Positions 21,366-31,458 of a DNA stretch of 64,000 nucleotides are shown piece after piece. Position 1 is the first letter of the stretch. Every line of letters starts with the position of its first letter. The stretch is from contig JAIVFH010000117.1 of NCBI GenBank assembly GCA_025765595.1, forward strand, positions 1-64,000, read 5' to 3'. The translations under genes and the position numbers were made by a program. The notes under the pieces are model-generated. The model did not search any database. It was not told where the DNA came from and worked only from the letters and a program-made list of their open reading frames with translations. This stretch comes from Obelidium mucronatum (Eukaryota > Chytridiomycota > Chytridiomycetes > Chytridiales > Chytriomycetaceae).

Positions 21366-22967
21366 ATGAGCTCTCGAATTTCAGCAATTGCCCAACACTT
21401 GGCGCCACCAACAGCTGCTCCAGCCTCATCGGGCTCAAAGTCGTGTCTTGGTATACTTAAGATTTTTATTCTTTGTATTTTGTTGCTGCTTGTGCTTTTC
21501 AATCTAAGTCGGTGTATCAACTACCAGCCAAGGCACCAAAGAGCCCCGATGACGTTGTCATCATCGAAGCCATCCGCTCTCCTCTCTGCAAGGGAGGAAA
21601 GGGCGCCTTTAAGGAAACCCACCCAGAATATATCATGGGAGAAGTGTTCAAGGTAGAGACTAGAGAGTGCAAACAACCCTGATTCCATTGTCTTCTGACA
21701 CCCTTCATCACGAACAAAAAACAAATCAACAAATAGGCGCTTATTAAGAAGACTGGAATCGAACCCGGCATTGTCCAGGATATTCAGGTCGGGAATGTAT
21801 TGATGCCTGGAGCTGGAGTGACCACAGCAAGAATGGCGGCTTTGTATGGGTAGGTCTATTCATCCCTCTAAATTACTTTTCGCTGCCGGTATTTGTGTCT
21901 CTTTCAAGTTAAAAAACGCGTTCTTGGTAGAGGTTTCCCCAACTCTGTCCCAGCTGCGGCTGTCAACCGCCAATGCTCTTCCGGTCTCGCCACTGTTGGG
22001 AGCATCGCCGCCGCCATTAAAGCTGGATTCATCGATATTGGTATCGGTGCTGGTGTTGAGTCAATGTCAATGTAGATATCAATCCTTTTTCTCTTTCATT
22101 GGATACGATTGATTGATGTATCTTTCCTTAGGTACTACGGCCCAGGAGCTATGCCAACAGATCTTTCCCCACAGGTTATGGCCTACGGGCCCGCTGCCGA
22201 TGTTATGGTATACCGGAATTATAACTAGCGCAACGATTAAAAAAGTCTTTGCCCAGATTCCAATGGGAACCACTTCAGAAAACGTGGCTGAACAATTCGG
22301 AGTCACTCGCGCAGAACAAGACGCGTTCGCCCTCCGCTCTCACACACTTGCCGCCAAGGCCGCCAAAGAAGGTCTCTTTGCGGAAGAAATCGCACCAATC
22401 AAACTCGCCGATGGAACCGTTGTTGCGGCCGACGACGGAATCAGAGTTCCTACTGCAGAACTCTTGGCAAAGTTGAAGCCAGCCTTCAAGAAGGATGGCA
22501 CCTCGACCGCGGGTAACTCTTCTCAAGTCACTGACGGCGCTGCCGCAGTTCTCCTTTGTCGCCGTTCCTACGCTGAAAAGAAGGGATTGAAGCCCATTGC
22601 CCGATTCCTTGGCTTCACGGCCGTTGGGTGTCCACCCTCGATTATGGGAATTGGTCCCGCCTTGGCCATCCCACAGCTTTTGACCCAAACAGGTCTTGCC
22701 ATCAACGATATCGGAATTTGGGAAATCAATGAAGCTTTCGCGTCCCAGGCGGTGTATTGCGTCAAGAAGCTTGGGATTAATGTCGAGAAGGTGAATCCAA
22801 AAGGTGGCGCGATTGCCTTTGGCCACCCTATGGGAGCCACCGGCGCACGGCAAATTGCGACATTGTTGCCAGAACTGAGAAGACGTAAGGAAAAGTTTGG
22901 AGTAATCAGTATGTGCGTTGGTATTGGAATGGGTGTCGCTGCGTTGGTGGAGAATGAAGTCTTGTAG
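21366..22967 (+). CDS. POT1: Peroxisomal 3-ketoacyl-CoA thiolase
   Basis: Exons 21366-21450, 21528-21652, 21737-21849, 21931-22071, 22132-22207 and 22257-22967 give 416 residues. It catalyses the last, thiolytic step of fatty acid beta-oxidation. A perfect PTS2 signal sits at residues 4-12 (RISAIAQHL; R-I-x5-H-L), so import through Pex7 into peroxisomes is expected. Catalytic elements are all present: the acyl-accepting Cys in NRQCSSG, NEAFASQ, the His in GHPMGATGARQ, and the C-terminal Cys in SMCVGIGMG. The length equals the family norm. It sits 109 bp downstream of the formin, with no functional link evident. Confidence 0.94.
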
Positions 22968-23164
22968 CAACCTAACTTCTTAAAGCAGCAACCGAAGTAT
23001 TCACCTAGAATATAATGCCGTATCAACCTTGAAATTTCCATTTTTTTGAAGACTCGACATTCCTACTTTTCCCAAACCACCAGTTGTCAAAAGCTTAAAT
23101 ACATAATTCAAACTCACGACAATAAAAAGAACAAGTCAACTGAATCATTTCAGGTCGTTTATTA

Positions 23165-23240
23165 AAGAATTTAGTTAAATTTTTCAATTTTCCAAACCAA
23201 ATAAAAAACAGTTTTACGACTATATCAAAAATGCATTTGG
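23165..23240 (+). repeat. Orphan copy of the peroxidase promoter and first codons
   Basis: The sequence CAGTTTTACGACTATATC followed by AAAAATGCATTTGGCCAC at 23210-23242 repeats the block just upstream of the real peroxidase start (23410-23470) and of its copy at about 45530-45600, including the TTCCAA box and the first five codons. It then runs into unrelated sequence with no ORF. It looks like a partial tandem duplication of the 5' end, at the edge of the duplicated segment. Confidence 0.6.
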
Positions 23241-23456
23241 CCACAAGAAACCAAACGAGAAGAGGTTTAATTTTTGATTGTTTTGCAGAGTGGCCCTTGA
23301 GTTTTCTTAGCAACTACCTTTTTCCACCATTCCAGCTACCATATCATTACTAATCGTTCAGACTGGTTCAAGGAACATTTGCAAATTGTGGCTTGTGATA
23401 TAAAATTTTTAATTTTCCAAGGCCCCAAAAAAAATAGTTTTACAACCATTTGAAAA

Positions 23457-25363
23457 ATGCATTTGGCCACAGTGCTCGCAACTGCAACTCTCGCTGTCGC
23501 TCAAAGCTTTGTGATCAACGCCGGCGGCTCTTCTGGCAGTGTTGCTCCTGCTGCTCCTCGTTTCAAGACCAATGCTGATGTTGTCAGTGCCTTCCTCTCG
23601 GCCTACGATGCGCTTCGTCCCTGCTCCAAGAAGTGCGTTATTGAACAGCTTGTTACTGTTTCCGGCAGTGCGAATGCAGTTGCCAACATTATCACCTTTG
23701 ATGATGTTGTGGCTGCCTGCCAAGAAAGCGAGCTGATTGCCGCTGGCTACTTGTCCTGTGTCGCAAAGTGCCCCGCTGAAGATCAGCCATTTGCAAGCGC
23801 CTGGGTAAACTCCGACGAGTGTCTTTTATTAGTAAGATATATGGTGTTCACTAATAAATGAGGGACAACTTAGACCTCTATGTCGACGACATTGTGCCAA
23901 GAAGCAGCCGCTCAAGATATTATCCACATTGCTCTAGAGAAAGCAGATCCATCGGCGGAAAACAAAGAATGGAGCAAGTACTACAACTCCACAATGACCA
24001 ACTACGATTGGGTCAACCTTCGCGAGGCCATCAAGACAATTGTTCAAGTCAAGCAGTACGGACCCGTCTTTCTCCGTCTTGCCTGGCACGATTCAGCAAC
24101 TGGTAACATTTGGACTGGCACCGGCGGTCCCCACTCGACAATGAGTTTGCAGGACCCAGAAGATCCTCAAAACAAAGGGTTGCAACGAGCGATTGACGCG
24201 TTGGACCCTTTGTACGATATTTACGACGGAAAGATTTCGCGTGCTGATCTCTGGTCTTATGCAGGAGCTGTGGCTGTGAGAGTTATGGGAGGTAAATTGG
24301 ATTTCTTAAGGCTTGTGATTGTTATGAATTGAAAAACTCTGTTTACAAGGCCCCAACACGAAATGGAGACCGGGTCGAAATGATATTACACATCTCAGCC
24401 AGGCTCGGTTAAAGTCTCCCGACAACGACATCCCACTTGCGACAGACAACTGGCCTACAATTGTAAACAAGTTCAAGAGTATGGGACTCAACGAGTCGGA
24501 TATTGCAGCCCTTATTCACGGTGGACACGGTGTTGGAAGATGTCATCGCGAATATTCGGGATATCACGGACCTTGGTATTGTCTAAATAGTTTCTGGGTT
24601 TAGACAGGTTTTTGTAATTCTATAATACGAAATAGGACTGGGCAAGAAAATACCTTTTCCAGCTTTTACGGTACTTTCCAGTCCGATCCATTGCTTCATA
24701 CGAACGAGTCGCTTCCTGCCATTAATAGCTGGCAAAGAAACGGAGTCAGTTGAGTTGCTAGAAAAAAACCCACCAGTGAATGATCTAAAACCCCGGTTTT
24801 TAGGTCCCGTAAATGGCGCCCTAGTTATGGAATTACCAAGCGATCTCGCCATTGTAGGCGGTCTTCTCGACTTTGACCACTCGCCAAAACCAGGTGTTCC
24901 AGGCCCAGCCGCCAACAAGGACTTCCTCTCCTTCAGTGCTCCTGGAAGAAAGCCCCTCGATAGCTTTTTCAATTACTTTGCAGAGTCTTTTCAAAAGCTT
25001 TTGGAAGTCACTTTGGATCCTGCCAAGTTGGGTGGATTTGTTTCTACGGATCCTGCCGAAATTTTTCATGGGTTCCAGTGGCTTGAAGTTGTTTTATTTT
25101 ATTTTTTGTTCTATTTCTTTTGCTTAAAAAGCCCTGATTGGATGAAAGGCTGTCTGTGTGAGATGAGATGTGAGACTGTTCACATTGGTTTGAGTAAAGC
25201 TGTCTTGAAAGTTCTGATAACCCCTATGAAAAAATCAACGGAGCACATGCCAAGCATGGGTGGGCGAAGGCGCCAATACAATTGCGACTGGAGACAGCTT
25301 TCCCAGGGGCAGTTTGACTGTAGGTTCAGCAGTGGGAGGCGGCTGTTGTCGCAACACAGGTGA
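23457..25363 (+). CDS. Secreted class I-like haem peroxidase, copy 1 (frame-extended C terminus)
   Basis: Exons 23457-23831, 23874-24291, 24350-24575, 24636-24748 and 24804-25363 read as 563 residues. A signal peptide (MHLATVLATATLAVAQS) precedes a Cys-containing N-terminal domain of about 110 residues, then a peroxidase domain: distal His in LRLAWHDSATG, KWRPGRND, proximal His region HGGHGVGRCHREYSGYHGPW, ALVMELPSDLA and FFNYFAESFQKLLEV, as in cytochrome c/ascorbate peroxidases. Peroxide reduction outside the cell or in the secretory path is inferred. Compared with copy 2 (471 residues), one base is missing near 25065, so the frame skips the original stop and runs on through former 3' sequence for about 95 codons. 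The tail is probably meaningless. Confidence 0.75.
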
Positions 25364-25540
25364 TGCTCCTTGAATTGCTCACAACGGAATCTGCCCTCCA
25401 TCGTCCCCTTCATCAAACAAGTCTAACTTTCTCTGGTTATTGGTTTTATCGACTGGTATTGCACTTGTCGCAATGCTTAAAAGGAGCGTTGCAAGGGAAA
25501 CCAAAGTCGCATACTTCATTTTCAGCACTAGTTTTTGTGT
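25272..25540 (-). pseudogene. 5' half of a small secreted-protein gene, inverted and with premature stop
   Basis: The minus strand encodes MKYATLVSLATLLLS and continues like the intact gene at 43233-43634, but a TGG codon has become TGA (IPL*AIQGAS) after about 48 codons. At about 25270 the similarity breaks off and jumps to the peroxidase 3' flank. The missing 3' part lies on the other strand at 25599-25706. Confidence 0.75.
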
Positions 25541-25598
25541 CAAAGGTACAAATGAAATGATTATGACTTTCTAAAGGAAGCCTTTTAATCAGTGTCTC

Positions 25599-25706
25599 CG
25601 TCTCTTCCTCCCACTTTCCCAAAATTACCTTCCATCAAATCACCTGTGAAACTTCCAGCTGCTGTTGTGGCGTAACAGCCCGTCCCTGTAGCAGGATTGC
25701 CGATGA
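25599..25706 (+). pseudogene. 3' part of the same small secreted-protein gene, opposite strand
   Basis: The plus strand reads LPPTFPKLPSIKSPVKLPA and, after a TAA, QPVPVAGLPM, matching the C-terminal part of the protein encoded at 43233-43634. Because the 5' half lies on the minus strand directly beside it, the gene was split by a local inversion. The last residues of the intact gene (the LNAGHHF tail) are absent; the duplication ends here. Confidence 0.7.
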
Positions 25707-25868
25707 ATTATTTCAAGATCTTTAGACAGTAGTGTCGCGTGGGTATCAAGACAATTTTGGAACTCAACAAAACTCTTTTGTCGCTATCGTTGACTTCCAT
25801 GGTTGATATTTTACGTGATACTCTGAATGTGCTCTATAATCATTTTTATTTCGTGTTCAATCCTCCAT

Positions 25869-26885
25869 TTATAATTTTAATGTTGGACAATCGAAACTGC
25901 AAGTAACATTGGTATTCCCTTGTACGTCAAAATACTTCAAATACTTTAACGCCTGTACTTCCGACGGGATTTGTCCAGTCAGCATGTTATTTCCCAAGTA
26001 TATATGCGTGAGGGTCTCGATTGCCAAAGACGTCGGTACATCACCAGTCAGCTGGTTCGAGTGCAGGTACAGAGTTTTCAGATTTTTCAACCTCCCCATA
26101 GATTCAGGAATTTCACCAGTGAGTTTGTTCGAACTCAAATCAAGAGTTGTTAAGGCATGCATATCCCCAATCCACGATGGAATGGGGCCATGGAGTTGAT
26201 TCCTACCCAAGTTAAGGTTTTGTAGACAAAGGAGAGTCGCCAAAGCATCTGGTATCGTTCCAGACAAACAATTTGTGTTCAAATTGAGCTCACATAGTTG
26301 AGCCAACCTTCCAATTTCATCCGGAATCGTTCCAGAGAGGGTGTTGCAGCATAAAGAGAGACGCTCCAAGGACGACAATCTTCCAATCTCTTTCGGAATC
26401 GATGCCGTGACACAGGTGATAAAGAGCTCGGTAACAGCCTCCAGACATTCAATGGCTGCGGGGATACTCATGTTGTCACAGACATTCTTTGCATCTTCAA
26501 AGTCCCAAATTAGGTATGGCCTCGCCTTTAAGAATTCACGAGCGAATGCGTATTGAAACTGTGGCGGGGATCTCATAAACATCAAGCGGCGGGTTATCAG
26601 GTCCATCCAGTCATTGTGTTCCTGCTGTAACCTCGCATTCTGTGCCTCTTTATCTTCATCCCTATACAGATAAGCTTCATCGCTCTCCACATCGGAGCTA
26701 TCTTCGATGGTCTCAAGGTCTTTTCGATAAAAGGATATGCTTCGTTTTGCATAGTGAGCTGTACATAACACAGCATTAAAGAGTTTTGAAACTCGGCGAA
26801 ACTTGAATACTTTTCGAGGTGAAATCCAAAGAAGAATTTCAGTCAGAAGTTCGTTCGGGATGTCGTTGACTTGAGGGGATTTCAT
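25869..26885 (-). CDS. F-box-like protein with plant-type leucine-rich repeats
   Basis: Intronless, 338 residues from ATG 26885. Residues 8-48 (IPNELLTEILLWISPRKVFK..RVSK) form an F-box-like motif. From about residue 165 there are six or seven 23-24-residue LRRs of the plant-specific type, for example LSGTIPDEIGRL and LTGEIPESMGRLKNL, with NxLxGxIP spacing. This pairing suggests a ubiquitin-ligase substrate adaptor (inference). No signal peptide or membrane segment. Paralogues: 35030-35956 and the relic at 9326. Its start codon is only 45 bp from that of the divergent bestrophin gene. Confidence 0.8.
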   Translation of the reverse strand: MKSPQVNDIPNELLTEILLWISPRKVFKFRRVSKLFNAVLCTAHYAKRSISFYRKDLETIEDSSDVESDEAYLYRDEDKEAQNARLQQEHNDWMDLITRRLMFMRSPPQFQYAFAREFLKARPYLIWDFEDAKNVCDNMSIPAAIECLEAVTELFITCVTASIPKEIGRLSSLERLSLCCNTLSGTIPDEIGRLAQLCELNLNTNCLSGTIPDALATLLCLQNLNLGRNQLHGPIPSWIGDMHALTTLDLSSNKLTGEIPESMGRLKNLKTLYLHSNQLTGDVPTSLAIETLTHIYLGNNMLTGQIPSEVQALKYLKYFDVQGNTNVTCSFDCPTLKL

Positions 26886-26930
26886 TGTGTTTTTCCCATC
26901 AATTTAGAGCCTCATCGTCAACTCAAACCA

Positions 26931-28249
26931 ATGCCTGTGTCTCAAGAACTTCCCACAGATCTTCCCCCATCTGTAAAGATCCCTTTGAATGACATCATGA
27001 CAACTGCCGCTCTACCGGAGCAGGTTCCAGTTTCAGCCCGCCACAGCATAAACAACCACCACTCTGAACATTGGATCGATGTCCTCAGAATCCAAGTTTC
27101 GATTATCCCGTCAATCTTTTATCTATTAGTCGTCGTGTCACTTTGGTCTGCCCTTGTGTGTATCTTCACGCTAGTGCCTGCAGTTAACTTTTTGAACGGA
27201 CTACCACCATATAACGCTGGATACACAACCGTCGTTGGAGTTGTTTTGTCTCTCTTGCTTGGTTTCAGGCTTAATACCGCATAGTTGAGTTTGCCAGACC
27301 ATTGGTTGGATTCGTCATTATATCTGAATCTAATTTCACAGCGACCGCTTCTGGGAAGGACGCAAAATCTGGAGTTCTATACATTTTCATACATTCAATC
27401 TCGCCCGTTTGATTCGAGTGACAGTGAAGAGTATGTATTCGCTTGTCTGCTACAGATTGTGACTGAATTTTCCGATTGACAGCTTCCACTGAACTGGAAG
27501 AAGAAACCCAACAATCAGCAATCAAACTCCTTTCTGGCTTTTCGCATGCAGTCAAACACCGTCTCCGCGAAGAATATCATGCAGTTTACCCAGACCTTGT
27601 ACCTCATATTGACCACATGCCAAAAGTCATTCGCAAGTCTCCTTCAATGTTGACTGCCTCATCTAAGTCATCTCACAACCACCCTCCCATCACGAAAAAT
27701 ATCCCTCTTGACATTCTCACACATATACAAGCATACCTAAATTCCCATGGCCAAACGGCACCACCACTCTGCAACACCATCAGCGCCCTCGTTGAGCAAT
27801 TCACCCAATTGGAGAGAATTGAATCCACTCCGCTTCCAGCCGCATATTCAATCACTCTTCGCCAAGTCATGTTCCTCTACCTCATCGCGATCCCATTCCA
27901 ACTCGTTCCCGTCCTCAAGTGGTTCGCAATCCCTGTCACATTCTTTGCCGCTTTCGTTATGATGGGAGTTTTTGAAATTAGTGTCAAGATTGAAAACCCT
28001 TTCGGTTACTATCTGCACGACTTGCCAGTGGATTCGTATTGCACCGCAATTCAAAGGAGCTTGGAACACGCTGGGAGGTTCGAGAGAACAGGTGTGGATC
28101 GGGATTTGAAGTGGGGAAATACTTATGGAATTCACGAATCCAACTTTCGTGTGGATCATGGCGGTGTTGCGAATAGTGTTGCGCATATTGAAAAGAAGGA
28201 ATTCGCCAACCGGAAGCGGCGAGCTTTCTTTTCGCGCATGCGGGACTAA
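26931..28249 (+). CDS. Bestrophin-like anion channel
   Basis: Exons 26931-27283, 27342-27430 and 27483-28249 (phase-matched; second donor GTATGT) give 402 residues. Seen: a first membrane segment around residues 52-78, then VVLSLLLGFRLNTAYDRFWE (split by intron 1), the most conserved region of bestrophin/UPF0187 channels; GRKIWSS; an intervening helix with TQLERIESTPLPAAYS; two further hydrophobic helices (MFLYLIAIPFQLVP and the following segment); and KIENPFGYYLHDLPVDSYC in the cytosolic tail. Expected role: chloride or other anion conductance. The start is the first ATG after the bidirectional promoter; an upstream TTG in frame is unlikely. Paralogue of the partial gene at 1-619. Confidence 0.85.
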
Positions 28250-28542
28250 GGCGGAGACCTCATCAAGACAATAAAGTGCTTTCAGTCGATGTAGTTTATG
28301 GAGAATGTCTACTTGTATTCGAGAGCCTCCTTCGTCTTGTATTTATGGCTGCTAATTGGGAGAAACAATTACCGGAAATTAATACGAGGCTTTTTATTCG
28401 GGGGGCACTTGCCAATTTCTCAAATCAGCTTGTAGAAAACCCAAATGCATGCCCTCCCAGCGAAACCTATATAAAGCTGGAAACGTTTCTGTCCCAATCG
28501 CTCTTCACTACTCTCATCTTTGTCTAAAACTACATTCCAAAG
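28250..28542 (+). promoter_or_regulatory. PHO89 upstream region
   Basis: 293 bp without a convincing ORF. A TATATAAAG box at about 28469-28477 lies some 70 bp before the PHO89 ATG, and a pyrimidine-rich stretch (CTCTTCACTACTCTCATC) follows. I see no CACGTG core, so phosphate control by a Pho4-like factor is not supported by sequence here. Confidence 0.4.
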
Positions 28543-30180
28543 ATGCCTCCAGTTCCTATGCCTGTCAACTCCTTCACCTGGATCTTCGGTCTGACCGTTG
28601 CATTCTCGTTCCTCGATGCCTACGCTATCGGTGCCAACGATGTGGCCAACTCTTTTGCTACATCTGTCGGTTCCCGTTCCCTTAAATTGTGGCAAGCTTG
28701 TTGCATTGCCATCTTTACTGAGTTTATTGGAGCTATTGCTTTGGGTGCTTCTACTACCGGTACCATTAAGGATGGAATCATCGCTCTCAGCATGTTTGAC
28801 AAGCGTCAAGATCTGTTGATGGCAGCTTTCATGTGTGCCCTCATTGGTTCTTCCACTTGGGTCATGATTGCTACTCGTTTCGGTTGGCCAGTTTCTACTA
28901 CTCACTCCATTGTTGGTGCTCTTATCGGTGTGGGTATCTCTGCTTTCGGAACTGACGCTGTTAACTGGGCTTGGGATGGAAAGGGTGTTGCTCAAATTGT
29001 TGCTTCTTGGTTGATTTCCCCAGCCGTTGCTGCCATTCTTGCTGCCTTGATCTACGGACTCACTCGTCAATTCGTTCTCAAGGCCAAGAACCCACTCCGT
29101 GCTGGTATCTACGCGATTCCATTCTACTTCACTATTACCACCTTTATTGTTGCCTTCTACGTTGTCTCGAAGAACGGAAAGTCTACCCTCAAGATCACTG
29201 CCAACACTTTTGGAGGCCCACTCACTGTCTCTGGTGATGTTGCTCTTTGCATGGGAATTGTCGGTGGTCTTGCCGGTTTCGTTCTCCTCGTCTGTGTTGG
29301 TTTGGCTATTCCATACTTCATCCGTAAGCTTGAAAAGGAAGAAGACCTCAAGTGGTACCACTTCTTCTACATTATCTTTGTCCCAACTCAGCCAAAGAAC
29401 GAGAAGCTTGAACACGACCTCAAGGTCCAATTCACCCCACACTTGCTCGAAGATGGTGAAAAGGTTGTTGCCAACGCCGATGTTGAACAAAAGGTGCACG
29501 TTGCTGAAGGCCAAACTGATTCCAAGACTGTCATTGGTACCATCAAGGGAGGACTTATGGGAACTTACGAACTTGCCAAGAAGGGTCTCTTCCTTGACGT
29601 TGCTTCTGTCCAATCCGAAAACGCCCAGGCTGCTCACGGTCACGCTACCTTGTACGACAACAAGGTTGAATTCTTGTTCTCCTTCCTCCAAGTTATGACT
29701 GCTTCCTTCGCCTCCTTTGCTCACGGTTCCAACGATGTTGCCAACGCTATTGGTCCTCTTGCTGCTGTCTACGACTTGTGGTCCACTGGTCAAGTCGCCA
29801 AGAACGCTAACGTTCAAACCTGGATGTTGGCCATGGGAGGTATCGCCATTGACTTGGGTCTTGCTCTCTACGGATGGAGAATCATGATCAACTTGGGTAA
29901 CAACTTGACCTACCACTCCCCATCCCGTGGTTTCGCCATGGAACTCGGTGCTGCCTTGTCTGTCATTTCTGCCTCCTTCTTGGCTCTCCCAGTCTCCACC
30001 ACTCAATGTATTGTCGGTGCCACTATTGGTGTCGGTCTAATGAACGGAACCGCCAAGGCCATCAACTGGAAGATGGTTTCTTGGACCTTGTTCTCCTGGT
30101 TGCTTACTCTTCCAGTTGCCGGTGTCTCCGCCGGATGCCTCTACGCTCTCCTCACTCGTGGACCAAGCTTCAACAAGTAA
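28543..30180 (+). CDS. PHO89: Inorganic phosphate transporter, PiT/Pho89 family
   Basis: Intronless, 545 residues. PiT (Pho4/Pho89) proteins are Na+- or H+-coupled phosphate symporters of the plasma membrane. Both signature repeats are present: GANDVANSFATSVGSRSL near residue 30 and GSNDVANAIGPLAAVYDLW near residue 400, each in a set of hydrophobic helices (about 10-12 in total), with a hydrophilic loop of about 110 residues in the middle. PVSTTHSIVGALIG and PVSTTQCIVGATIGVG are the paired GAxxG half-repeats. Codon use is strongly biased (TTG, AAG, GCT, GGT) compared with all neighbours, a sign of high expression, and explains the long antisense ORF. Length matches the family. Confidence 0.95.
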   Translation: MPPVPMPVNSFTWIFGLTVAFSFLDAYAIGANDVANSFATSVGSRSLKLWQACCIAIFTEFIGAIALGASTTGTIKDGIIALSMFDKRQDLLMAAFMCALIGSSTWVMIATRFGWPVSTTHSIVGALIGVGISAFGTDAVNWAWDGKGVAQIVASWLISPAVAAILAALIYGLTRQFVLKAKNPLRAGIYAIPFYFTITTFIVAFYVVSKNGKSTLKITANTFGGPLTVSGDVALCMGIVGGLAGFVLLVCVGLAIPYFIRKLEKEEDLKWYHFFYIIFVPTQPKNEKLEHDLKVQFTPHLLEDGEKVVANADVEQKVHVAEGQTDSKTVIGTIKGGLMGTYELAKKGLFLDVASVQSENAQAAHGHATLYDNKVEFLFSFLQVMTASFASFAHGSNDVANAIGPLAAVYDLWSTGQVAKNANVQTWMLAMGGIAIDLGLALYGWRIMINLGNNLTYHSPSRGFAMELGAALSVISASFLALPVSTTQCIVGATIGVGLMNGTAKAINWKMVSWTLFSWLLTLPVAGVSAGCLYALLTRGPSFNK

Positions 30181-30345
30181 ATATGGTAAACACACATCTT
30201 TCAACATAGAACTATATTATTATAGAAAGAATTATGAACGAATAAATCTTCATTATTTCCTTTTAATAACATCCAGACATATAAAACGCGAAAAATGGAA
30301 GGTTTTAATCAAAAATTTAAAAATAAACATTGAATAATCGAAAAA

Positions 30346-31272
30346 ATGCCAGAAAGCCACCTTTCAGCAGCGTCATTGCCCTCTGAAGTCCTCGAGGCGA
30401 TTCTAGAGCAGCTCCCAATCAATGGAGGCCTAATGCCGATGGCCTTGGCATCCAAGTGCTTATTTGCTCCCATCATTCTGGATTCTCCTTCCTTTGCTCG
30501 TCAACACTTTCATTATCAGTACGACGTATCAGGCTTAGCCTTCTGGGAGTTCTTGAATGATGCCAACCTTCGAGACAACCGGTGGCTCTCCCTCCCAAAC
30601 CAATACAACTTGGCCATCTACAAGGAGATCCTAGCCGCCCCCGACTGGAACCTAGTAGAAACGATTATCGATCAATCAAAAAACCTAATGTGGTCGCTTC
30701 GCTGGAACATGCCTGCAACCCAAGCCTATATCTTGATCCACACACTTCTTGAGGATCCCTGTTTTGACCCAACCCAGAACAAATGCAGAGCGATTCGTTG
30801 GGCATGTCGAAACGGCCACTTGGATGTTGTCAAATTGCTCATCAAAGTCCCGTCTGTCGATCCATCCACTTTTGAAAATACCTGTCTTTCTTATGCAGCC
30901 GAGTTTGGCCACACTGAAATCGTCAAACTTTTACTTGCCGATCCTCGCGTTGATCCAGCAGATAGAGGAAGCATAGCGATTCGCCTCGCTGCTCAGGGTA
31001 ACCAAGTTGGGGTTGTGAAGCTGCTTTTGAAAGATGGACGAGCGGATCCAGCGTCGGAAGATAACAACGCCATTATTATTGCATCGGACGGAGGACTGTT
31101 TAATGTTGTGAAGCTGTTGCTTGCAGATTCACGAGTGGATGCCAAGGCGCAAAATGGGGCTCCTTTGTATTGGGCAAAGAAAAAGAAACACGCCAAAGTG
31201 GCAGAATTACTTGAAAAGCACATTCGAATCAAGAATCTGCAGCAACCAAAGAAACGCAATGTCTGGAGATGA
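30346..31272 (+). CDS. F-box-like/ankyrin-repeat protein (family member B)
   Basis: Intronless, 308 residues. F-box-like start (LPSEVLEAILEQLPINGG, MALASKCLFAPIIL, SFARQHFHYQ), family linker (FWEFLNDANL, LYNLAIYKEI-type segment) and five ankyrin repeats of 33 residues in the style VVKLLLADSRVDAKAQN, ending in a basic tail (EKHIRIKNL). In-frame ATG directly after an AT-rich leader. Likely a cytosolic protein-binding adaptor; target unknown. Confidence 0.85.
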   Translation: MPESHLSAASLPSEVLEAILEQLPINGGLMPMALASKCLFAPIILDSPSFARQHFHYQYDVSGLAFWEFLNDANLRDNRWLSLPNQYNLAIYKEILAAPDWNLVETIIDQSKNLMWSLRWNMPATQAYILIHTLLEDPCFDPTQNKCRAIRWACRNGHLDVVKLLIKVPSVDPSTFENTCLSYAAEFGHTEIVKLLLADPRVDPADRGSIAIRLAAQGNQVGVVKLLLKDGRADPASEDNNAIIIASDGGLFNVVKLLLADSRVDAKAQNGAPLYWAKKKKHAKVAELLEKHIRIKNLQQPKKRNVWR

Positions 31273-31458
31273 TTTTTGGATCAATAAAATAAGCTTCGAG
31301 AATGTGACTTCCGAAGTACCAACGTCAACCAATGAACGCCACTGCGTGGAAGTTTTCAAACTGATCAAATGATTACACGTGGATATAGCAGCAGCTGATT
31401 GTATCATCAAATATGAACGTTTTAACAGCCTTTTTTTCCTGTTGCGGGTGAATTGAAG

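Larger units (their letters stand above)
23236..25707 (+). repeat. Inverted segmental duplication, left arm
   Basis: About 2.5 kb is the reverse complement of 43275-45820, some 18 kb away. Exons of the enclosed peroxidase are nearly identical and of exactly equal length in both arms up to the last exon. Introns and flanks are more divergent but still alignable out to the ACCAAACGAGA block near 23245 and the ATTGCCGATG block near 25700. Part of this arm (about 25269-25598) is inverted relative to the other arm. Confidence 0.85.

Noticed and set aside
24583..24972. 129-codon minus-strand ORF in the duplicated peroxidase (with a twin at 44016-44418)
   Set aside because: Duplicated only because the peroxidase is duplicated; it crosses intron and exon boundaries of that gene and has no family features.
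28420..30006. 528-codon ORF on the minus strand across PHO89
   Set aside because: It is the antisense shadow of a highly codon-biased gene; its product is low-complexity Ser/Asn/Glu-rich, while the plus strand shows clear transporter motifs.
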